Shown one piece after another: positions 6,078 through 10,690 of a stretch of DNA of 10,690 nucleotides. Positions within the stretch are counted from its first letter, which is position 1. Each line of letters starts with the position of its first letter. The notes beneath the pieces were generated by a model. It did no database searches, had not been told where the DNA came from, and saw only the letters and a list, made by a program, of their open reading frames with translations. This DNA comes from QYQD01 sp040755415 (GTDB lineage: Bacteria > Desulfobacterota > QYQD01): assembly GCA_040755415.1 (NCBI GenBank), contig JBFMAZ010000125.1:1-10690 (forward strand), given 5' to 3'. Position numbers and translations under genes: made by a program.

Positions 6078-6214
6078 TTTCTGGATGGAAACTAACTAGC
6101 TTTCATCCGAAAATCCCCCTGTGTCCCCCTTTCCCAAAGGGGGATTTCAATATTTCCCCCTTTAGCAAAGGGGGGTGTGGGGGGATTTGGCAGTTTCCGG
6201 ATGGAAACTAACTA
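6078..6214. repeat. Repeat element flanked by 21-bp direct repeats, ending at the rlmN stop codon
   Basis: A 21-bp sequence (TTTCYGGATGGAAAC plus ACTAACTA-type end) occurs at 6078-6098 and 6194-6214 with one mismatch. Between them lie CATCCGAAAA (about 6104-6113) and two stems CCCCCTTT/AAAGGGGG (6125-6143 and 6156-6175). The last three bases of the right copy are the complement of the rlmN stop codon, so the element abuts or supplies the end of that gene. Confidence 0.6.
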
Positions 6215-7315
6215 TTGCCCCGTGCTTCTTAACCTATTCGTTCCATATACAACATGGGCGTGTAACTGCCCACAGGCCGCCGAGATGTCTGCGCCCTTGC
6301 TCTGACGGATAATGGTTGTGTAATGGTTTTTAATCAGTATTTGCTGAAATGCCAGAACCCTTTCGGAGGGTGGGGGCTTGAACTCCGAACCCGGGTAGGC
6401 ATTGAACGGGATGAGATTGATCTTGGCCCGGACGTTTTTTAGCAACCGGGCCAAAGCCTGCGCCTGCTCCGGGGCGTCATTTACCCCGTAAATAAGCAGG
6501 TATTCAAAGGTTATCATGCGCCGCTGCGGCAAGGGAAAACGCCGGCAGGCATCGATCAATACCTCCAGGGGATAAGTCCGGTTGATGGGCATGAGGAAGC
6601 TGCGGGTCTTGTTATCCGGGGCGTGGAGAGAGACAGCCAGGTTTACCGTGATATCCTTACCCAGCCTGTCCATCTGGGGTACAAGCCCGCACGTGGATAC
6701 AGTTACCCTCCGACTGGAAAAGCCGCAGCCCTCATCTGCCAGCAGTATCTGCAGTCCCTTCAGAACATTTTCATAGTTGGCCAGGGGCTCGCCCATGCCC
6801 ATAAAGACCAGATTGGTCAGCCCGCCGGGGGCGGACCTGGACGGCTTCTCCCCGGGGAGAAGTGTGCTTTGGACCGCTAAGACCTGATTTACAATCTCCG
6901 AAGTCTTTAAGTTACGTTTAAACCCGCCCTTTCCGGTGAGGCAGAACCGGCATCCCATGGCGCAACCCACCTGGGAAGAAAGACACAACGTGTAATGTCC
7001 CTTTTCCGGGATGAGAACGCTCTCGATATGGTTGCCGTCTGAAAGTGCAAAAAGGAATTTTCTTGTGCCGTCCTGCGATCTTTCGATTTCTTTGGGATGA
7101 AGGTGGCTGATATAAGAAAGGTCTGATAGTTTTTCCCGTAGTTCCTTCTTGAGGTTGGTCATCTGGTCAAAGGACGTTATGTCACTACGCCAGAGCCAGC
7201 GGAAGATCTGCCGGGCACGAAAACGCTCCAGACCGACAGATAAGACCCAGCCCTCTAATTCGGGCAGGGTCAAATTGCGCAGGTCGATCTTTGTTGCTTC
7301 TATACTTGGCATCAC
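6212..7315 (-). CDS. rlmN: 23S rRNA (adenine2503-C2)-methyltransferase RlmN
   Basis: 367 residues, full length for the family. This radical-SAM enzyme methylates C2 of A2503 in 23S rRNA (and, in some bacteria, A37 of certain tRNAs), supporting peptidyl-transferase fidelity. The radical-SAM cluster motif is C118-AMG-C122-RF-C125. Cys111 (TLCLSSQVG) is the resolving cysteine and Cys348 (GADISAACGQLHA) the methyl-carrier cysteine. GMGEP (173-177) is the SAM-contacting motif. The N-terminal helical region (residues 12-75) contains the LPELEGW and RARQIFRWLW segments usual for RlmN. Two adjacent Met codons begin the frame; either could be the start. The stop codon lies inside a dispersed repeat, so the final residues may be repeat-derived. 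Confidence 0.96.
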   Translation of the reverse strand: MMPSIEATKIDLRNLTLPELEGWVLSVGLERFRARQIFRWLWRSDITSFDQMTNLKKELREKLSDLSYISHLHPKEIERSQDGTRKFLFALSDGNHIESVLIPEKGHYTLCLSSQVGCAMGCRFCLTGKGGFKRNLKTSEIVNQVLAVQSTLLPGEKPSRSAPGGLTNLVFMGMGEPLANYENVLKGLQILLADEGCGFSSRRVTVSTCGLVPQMDRLGKDITVNLAVSLHAPDNKTRSFLMPINRTYPLEVLIDACRRFPLPQRRMITFEYLLIYGVNDAPEQAQALARLLKNVRAKINLIPFNAYPGSEFKPPPSERVLAFQQILIKNHYTTIIRQSKGADISAACGQLHAHVVYGTNRLRSTGQ

Positions 7316-7382
7316 ATCTGTACAAAATAAGATTTTTAAAATCTCCCCTGACCCCTCTTTTCCAAAGAGGGGGATTAACGGT

Positions 7383-7540
7383 ATTTTCCTCCTTTGAAAG
7401 AGAGGAAATCCTTTAATTCCCCCTTTGGGAAAAAGGAAATCCTTTGATTCCCCCTTTAGAAAAGGGGATCCCCCTACATTCCCCCTTTGGAAAAGGGGAA
7501 CCCCCTACATTCCCCCTTTGGAAAAGGGGGATCAAGGGGG
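7383..7540. repeat. Five-unit 31-bp tandem array of CCCCCTTT-hairpin sequence
   Basis: Units lie at 7383-7415, 7416-7446, 7447-7477, 7478-7508 and 7509-7540, giving 31 bp for the middle three and 32-33 bp for the ends. Each opens with ATTCCCCCTTT or a variant and carries its own CCCCTTT/AAAGGGG stem. Units 3 and 4 are nearly identical; unit 1 is most diverged. The array fills most of the gap between the stop of the flavoprotein gene and the start of rlmN. Strings of stems on either strand could terminate or attenuate transcription. Confidence 0.75.
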
Positions 7541-7592
7541 ATTTGAAGGCCGCAGCACATGAATCAGCAAGTTGGACAGCAATGACTTGGCA

Positions 7593-8981
7593 TCATTTTC
7601 TTGCTGCCGATTCTCCCGCTACCCAGCCTGTGGTGAAGGCCATCTGCAGATTATAACCGCCGGTCCTGGCCTGGATATCTATTACCTCACCGCAAAAATA
7701 AAGTCCCCGAATCTTCTTTGATTCCATGGTAACGGGGTTGATCTCCTTCGTCAATACCCCGCCCGCGGTCACAATGGCCTCGGCGAGCGGCCGGGCGCCG
7801 GTTACGGTGAGCCGCCAATCGTGCAGAAAACTAGCCACCTTGTGCCGATCTTCTGCAGTAATCTCTGCGCCTTTTTTCTCTCCCGGAATACCAAGCAGAT
7901 TGGGAACAATAGCCGCCAGCCGCTGGGGAAGCAGCGCTAACAGGATATTCTTAAACTGCCTCTTCCCCTGAATCTGGAATTCCCTTATCAATCTGGCATC
8001 CAGGGTCTTGGCATCCAGGGCTGGTTTCAGGCAGAGGGAGATTTCTATCCGGCCCTTATCCAGGTGGTCCACTACCGCCCGGCTCAGGCTCAGGATGATC
8101 GGGCCCGAGATGCCGAAATGGGTAAAAAGCATCTCTCCGAATTCTTCGCCAATCCTTTCCCCCTGGACACAGACAGAGGCCCGGACATTTTTGAGAGCCA
8201 GCCCCTGGAGTCCTTTAACATAAGGTTCTTTTATCAAAAGGGGCACGAGATAAGGTCTAATGGGAGCTATAGTGTGCCCTAACTCCTGAGCCATACGAAA
8301 CCCATCCCCGGTGGAACCGGTTTGGGGATATGAGGCCCCGCCCGTAGCCAGTATGACCCGATCGGCGGGAAAGTAGCCGCAGTCCGTGTCTAGTCCAACT
8401 ACCCGGTTGTTCTCCACCCCAAAATCCCCCCATCCCCCCTTTAAAATCCCCCTGTATCCTCCTTTTCCAAAGGGGGACTTAATAGATATTCCCCCCTTTA
8501 ATAAAGGGGGGTGAGGGGGGATTATTTTCATTGCCCTTTGTCCGCCGCCGCAGGCGGATGCAGGTTCCATCCGTATATGCTTCACCGCACAGTTTTTAAT
8601 AATGGAGACGCCGTGTTCTTTGGTGAATCGCAATAGGGCGCTGACCACATCAAGGGCGCGGTTGGAGGCCGGAAAGACGCGCTGCCCGCGTTCCACCACC
8701 GTCGGCACCCCCCATCTGTCTAAGAAGTCTATAAGATCGCTGTGGAAAAACCGGTTGAAGGCATTGATCAAAAAGCGGCCATCTGGTGTAAAGTTGGCCA
8801 CGTAGTCGTTGATGGTGGCGATATTGGTAACATTGCAGCGTCCCTTACCGGTTATGCCGAGTTTTAAACCCAGGCGCGGCATTTTCTCCAGCAAGGTCAC
8901 TCCGGCCCCACAAGCCGCCGCCCGGCCTGCAGCCATAAGACCCGAGGCCCCGCCGCCAATGACTATGACCCTTACTGGCAC
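7593..8981 (-). CDS. BaiN/HI0933-family FAD-dependent oxidoreductase with in-frame repeat insertion
   Basis: 462 residues from GTG 8981 (VPVRVIVIGGG) to TGA 7593-7595; the ribosome site is weak (AGG about 8 bases upstream). The FAD Rossmann motif IGGGASGLMAA is at 8-18, the family signature GITGKGRCNVTN at 42-53, ATGGASYPQTGSTGDG at 212-227 and the C-terminal CGEVIDIQARTGGYNLQ at 430-446, all typical of the HI0933 (YhiN/BaiN/RdsA) group of flavoproteins of poorly defined redox role. Family members are usually about 400-420 residues. The excess is explained by a dispersed repeat of the CCCCCTTT family inserted in frame at about residues 138-190 (PPHPPLLKGG, SPFGKGGYRG), between the first FAD half and the insert domain. 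Reading frame and all motifs are kept, so the protein may well be functional. Confidence 0.9.
   Translation of the reverse strand: MPVRVIVIGGGASGLMAAGRAAACGAGVTLLEKMPRLGLKLGITGKGRCNVTNIATINDYVANFTPDGRFLINAFNRFFHSDLIDFLDRWGVPTVVERGQRVFPASNRALDVVSALLRFTKEHGVSIIKNCAVKHIRMEPASACGGGQRAMKIIPPHPPLLKGGISIKSPFGKGGYRGILKGGWGDFGVENNRVVGLDTDCGYFPADRVILATGGASYPQTGSTGDGFRMAQELGHTIAPIRPYLVPLLIKEPYVKGLQGLALKNVRASVCVQGERIGEEFGEMLFTHFGISGPIILSLSRAVVDHLDKGRIEISLCLKPALDAKTLDARLIREFQIQGKRQFKNILLALLPQRLAAIVPNLLGIPGEKKGAEITAEDRHKVASFLHDWRLTVTGARPLAEAIVTAGGVLTKEINPVTMESKKIRGLYFCGEVIDIQARTGGYNLQMAFTTGWVAGESAARK
8412..8570. repeat. Dispersed CCCCCTTT/AAAGGGGG repeat inside the flavoprotein coding region
   Basis: The DNA shows the same stems seen at 6125-6175 and in the array at 7383-7540 (CCCCTTTaaaATCCCCC, TTTTCCAAAGGGGG, CCCCCCTTTaataAAGGGGGG), followed by a TCCGCCGCCGCAGGCGGA-like palindrome (about 8540-8558). 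It encodes about 50 low-complexity Pro/Lys/Gly residues and has no stop in the gene's frame. The edges are estimates from where family-like protein sequence resumes. Confidence 0.75.
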
Positions 8982-9033
8982 TTTATGCCTAACACCTGTT
9001 TATATTTAGACTTAGGAGCCTCTTGCAAAATTC

Positions 9034-9135
9034 CCCTCACCCTTACCCTCTCCCATGGGGAGAGGGGAGGGTGAGGGCGGATTGTCGTTATTCCGGCGAA
9101 CCCCGGATCGGGGTCCGGGGCAGGCGCCGGAATCC
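9034..9135. repeat. Dispersed GC-rich hairpin plus REP-like half
   Basis: CCCTCACCC-tta-CCCTCTCCC (9034-9054) pairs with GGGAGAGGG (9058-9066) and GGGTGAGGG (9069-9077), giving two stacked 9-bp stems. The inner stem is identical to that at 161-183. ATTCCGGCG followed by CGCCGGAATCCA (to about 9135) is a diverged form of the palindrome at 4711. No gene is supported between 8982 and 9461. Confidence 0.6.
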
Positions 9136-9152
9136 ACTGGCTCTGACCAGAC

Positions 9153-9219
9153 GTAGGGTGGGCTTTGCCCACCATCATTGGCGGCCTAGCGTAGTTTTGG
9201 TGGGCTGTGCCCACCCTAC
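9153..9219. repeat. Inverted repeat GTAGGGTGGGC ... GCCCACCCTAC
   Basis: An 11-bp perfect inverted pair (9153-9163/9209-9219), each arm itself followed or preceded by a GGGC-tttg-GCCC-like hairpin. The right arm is repeated at 5906-5916. It belongs to the same repeat population as the rest of this gap. Confidence 0.55.
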
Positions 9220-9295
9220 ATGGCTTTAATCCGAAAACAATATCAAATTCCAAAGCCCGAAGTTCAAATCAATGCCCAATCCCAAAGCTCAAAAC

Positions 9296-9376
9296 GTCAC
9301 TGGTCATTAGTCATTGGTTAAGTTGGGAGAAAGATAGAACCCTTTTACCAGTGACAAATGACTGTTGACTAATGAC
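9296..9376. repeat. Inverted repeat of GTCACTGG/GTCATTAGTCA words
   Basis: GTCACTGG (9296-9303) pairs with CCAGTGAC (9348-9355), and GTCATTAGTCA (9303-9313) pairs with TGACTAATGAC (9366-9376). The pairs are arranged side by side rather than nested, so only one can form at a time. Non-coding. Confidence 0.5.
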
Positions 9377-9461
9377 TTCTACTTTTGACATTTGGGTTTG
9401 TCCAGGGTTTTTCGCCAAAGGCGAATCTGCCCTCCGGCATGACGTGCTTCGGATTTCGGAT

Positions 9462-10127
9462 TTACTTCTTCATGGTGCGCAACTTGGCCAGTTCCCAGGC
9501 ATAGTCATAAAGATGGAGGCCCTTGCTGCTGGCGATGATCTCTCCGTCTCCCACGCCGATCTCCTGGGCCATATACTCCTTGAGCATCTGTATGGCCGCC
9601 AGATTGGCCGGAAAGCCGTTCCACAGGTCCCAGGAGCGGAAGTAAACCATGAAATGAAGCTTGCCGTAGCGAATACGGGTGTCGATACCGCGCAAACAGG
9701 GAGGGTCATTGAGGTATATGGTAGAGGGGTCACCCACGGTCATATAGGCCTGATTGGTGCCGTGGCCGTCCTCTTTATACATGCGAATGACTTCCTGAAT
9801 CTGCGGTTCCAGATATTGGCCGTATGTATATTCCTCGTTTGGCCTGCGGGCCGAGGTCATGAGGTAAGGGAAATATTCCTCTACATAGCCCGGCGCTACA
9901 GGATTAGGGATGCCGAGGGACGGCGGGATGTCCGGAATAAGGGGCCGCACGCCGGGATATTTTATACGCACGACCACAAAGTCAAACTCCAGCCGCTTTT
10001 GCCCTTCGTAACTGCCGCGTTCGATGGTATAGGTGTGTCCCTTTTCTATGATGTGATAGACACATTGAAACCAGGCATCGGGCAGGTCCCGGGCCTCAAT
10101 ATTTTCGATGTGCAGTCCCTGGTTCAT
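9462..10127 (-). CDS. Thymidylate synthase, short methanogen/delta-like form
   Basis: 221 residues. The enzyme converts dUMP and methylene-tetrahydrofolate to dTMP for DNA synthesis. Visible family features: catalytic Cys144 in DPPCLRGI (compare LPPCH in classical ThyA); the phosphate/nucleotide-binding stretch VYFRSWDLWNGFPANLAAIQML (RSxDxxxGxPxN pattern, residues 161-182); and GLHLYDYAWE (203-212), matching the DxHxY motif that contacts the nucleotide sugar. It is shorter than E. coli ThyA (264 residues) and lacks its long insertions, as in archaeal-type synthases. The start lies 7 bases after the stop of the membrane-protein gene, so they probably share a transcript. The stop (complement of 9462-9464) overlaps the edge of a dispersed repeat also found at 584-603. 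Confidence 0.85.
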   Translation of the reverse strand: MNQGLHIENIEARDLPDAWFQCVYHIIEKGHTYTIERGSYEGQKRLEFDFVVVRIKYPGVRPLIPDIPPSLGIPNPVAPGYVEEYFPYLMTSARRPNEEYTYGQYLEPQIQEVIRMYKEDGHGTNQAYMTVGDPSTIYLNDPPCLRGIDTRIRYGKLHFMVYFRSWDLWNGFPANLAAIQMLKEYMAQEIGVGDGEIIASSKGLHLYDYAWELAKLRTMKK

Positions 10128-10134
10128 TTGGCAC

Positions 10135-10509
10135 TCATTTCTGAAAAAATATCTTTGCCGCCAGGAGTAGCAAGACGACGGCGAATATCTTCTTAAAGGT
10201 ACCTGTGGAAACGTTTTGTAATAGTCTTGCCCCGATTTGGGCGCCTAAAATTCCACCCAGGCCAAGCAGGGCCCCTACCTTGAAATTCACATGCTGAAAC
10301 TTACTATGTGCAAACACCGCTGAGAGGGAAATAACCAGTATGGCTGCAAAAGAAGTCCCCACCGCCTCCTGGGCTGAAAAGCCGATGAAAATCAGGAGCG
10401 GGACCATAATAAAACCCCCGCCCAGTCCGGTAAAACTGGCCCCTATACCCACTATTATCCCGGCCAATATAAATAAAATAAAGTTGCTATAGGTGGGATT
10501 GAACGTCAT
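10135..10509 (-). CDS. Half-length TauE/SafE (TSUP) family membrane protein
   Basis: 124 residues from ATG 10509, which opens a typical N-terminus. A TTG at 10548 would add 13 residues and has an AGGA ribosome-site candidate, so the start is uncertain. About four hydrophobic segments are seen: 9-27, 30-44 (after SFTGLGGGFIMVP, the signature GxGGGxxxVP of the family), 49-66 (with AVGTSFAAILVISL), and 80-120 with a break. TauE/SafE proteins move sulfite, sulfoacetate or other anions across the inner membrane and usually hold two such modules (about 250 residues); this has only one, complete at both ends. It may work as a homodimer of half-transporters or be a C-terminally truncated remnant. Substrate cannot be told. 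It precedes thymidylate synthase by 7 bases with no evident functional link. Confidence 0.75.
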   Translation of the reverse strand: MTFNPTYSNFILFILAGIIVGIGASFTGLGGGFIMVPLLIFIGFSAQEAVGTSFAAILVISLSAVFAHSKFQHVNFKVGALLGLGGILGAQIGARLLQNVSTGTFKKIFAVVLLLLAAKIFFQK

Positions 10510-10580
10510 GATGCCGGGTAATTTAGCCAAAGCACTCCCATATGTCAATTAGTTTCCTGTTCCTGGGGGTCACATCTTCA

Positions 10581-10690
10581 GTGCGGCCGGGCAAGGTCGT
10601 GTAATCAAGCGGGTGTGAATCCCGCCTCGGAAGGTTAGCCAACCGCCGGGTAGCGAGTCCTTGGAGGCTGTATGGTAACATCCAGCTTTA
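10581..10690 (+). mobile_element. 5' end of a group II intron (partial)
   Basis: The sequence starts GTGCG at 10581, the conserved 5' end of bacterial group II introns. A series of small helices typical of domain I follows: GCGGG-tgtgaat-CCCGC (10609-10625), GGTT-agcc-AACC (10633-10644), and GCTG-t-ATG-GTAA-CAT-c-CAGC (10667-10686), the last closed by a GNRA tetraloop. The general wording (AAGGTTAGCCAACC, GTAGCGAGTCC) agrees with my memory of such introns. The exon junction would be after TTCA 10577-10580. The rest, including any reverse transcriptase, is beyond the window. A riboswitch is the alternative but fits less well. Confidence 0.62.

Noticed and set aside
7383..7540. CRISPR array
   Set aside because: The units are contiguous 31-bp tandem copies without unique spacers of constant length, and there is no cas gene.
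9372..10196. Long plus-strand frame opposite thymidylate synthase
   Set aside because: The minus-strand product has clear thymidylate synthase motifs, while the plus frame is antisense and begins in repeat DNA.
10601..10690. Cobalamin or other riboswitch
   Set aside because: GGTGTGAATCCCGC recalls part of the B12 box region, but the other conserved boxes are missing, and the GTGCG start plus the helices fit a group II intron better.

Overview
The window looks like a chromosomal segment of a Gram-negative bacterium of moderate GC content, most likely Desulfobacterota (Deltaproteobacteria) or a close relative. This is an inference from an outer-membrane barrel, a sigma-54 type promoter, a methanogen/delta-like short thymidylate synthase, and many dispersed palindromic repeats of the kind I associate with such genomes. 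No 16S or marker phylogeny is available here.

Region 1 (1-888): the last 36 codons of an unrecognised gene, then about 775 bases of dispersed inverted repeats and an AT-rich stretch that ends in a well-formed -24/-12 (sigma-54) promoter. Region 2 (889-5849, + strand): the highlight, a compact secretion locus that I read as a divergent Fap-like functional-amyloid system. It holds (i) a small secreted protein with a GG-like leader motif, frameshifted at a run of ten A; (ii) a 292-residue secreted protein with three NQSxGxxNNQ repeats; (iii) a Sec-exported C39 cysteine peptidase (FapD-like); (iv) a 204-residue secreted protein with an RGG leader-type motif (possibly FapE-like); (v) a second three-repeat subunit of 264 residues; and (vi) an outer-membrane beta-barrel (FapF-like role). 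All are co-directional, with one 4-base start/stop overlap. A hairpin follows the first subunit gene and repeat elements sit in two of the gaps.

The proposed division of labour is inference: the subunits are exported by Sec, the periplasmic C39 peptidase trims GG-motif partners, and the barrel passes subunits to the surface, where they assemble into fibrils. No FapA-type chaperone is seen.

Region 3 (5850-9461): housekeeping genes on the minus strand, rlmN and a BaiN/HI0933-type flavoprotein, embedded in dispersed repeats. One repeat has inserted in frame inside the flavoprotein gene, and a five-unit 31-bp array separates the two genes. Region 4 (9462-10548, minus strand): a half-length TauE/SafE membrane protein followed 7 bases later by thymidylate synthase. 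Region 5 (10581-10690): probably the 5' end of a group II intron, running off the window.
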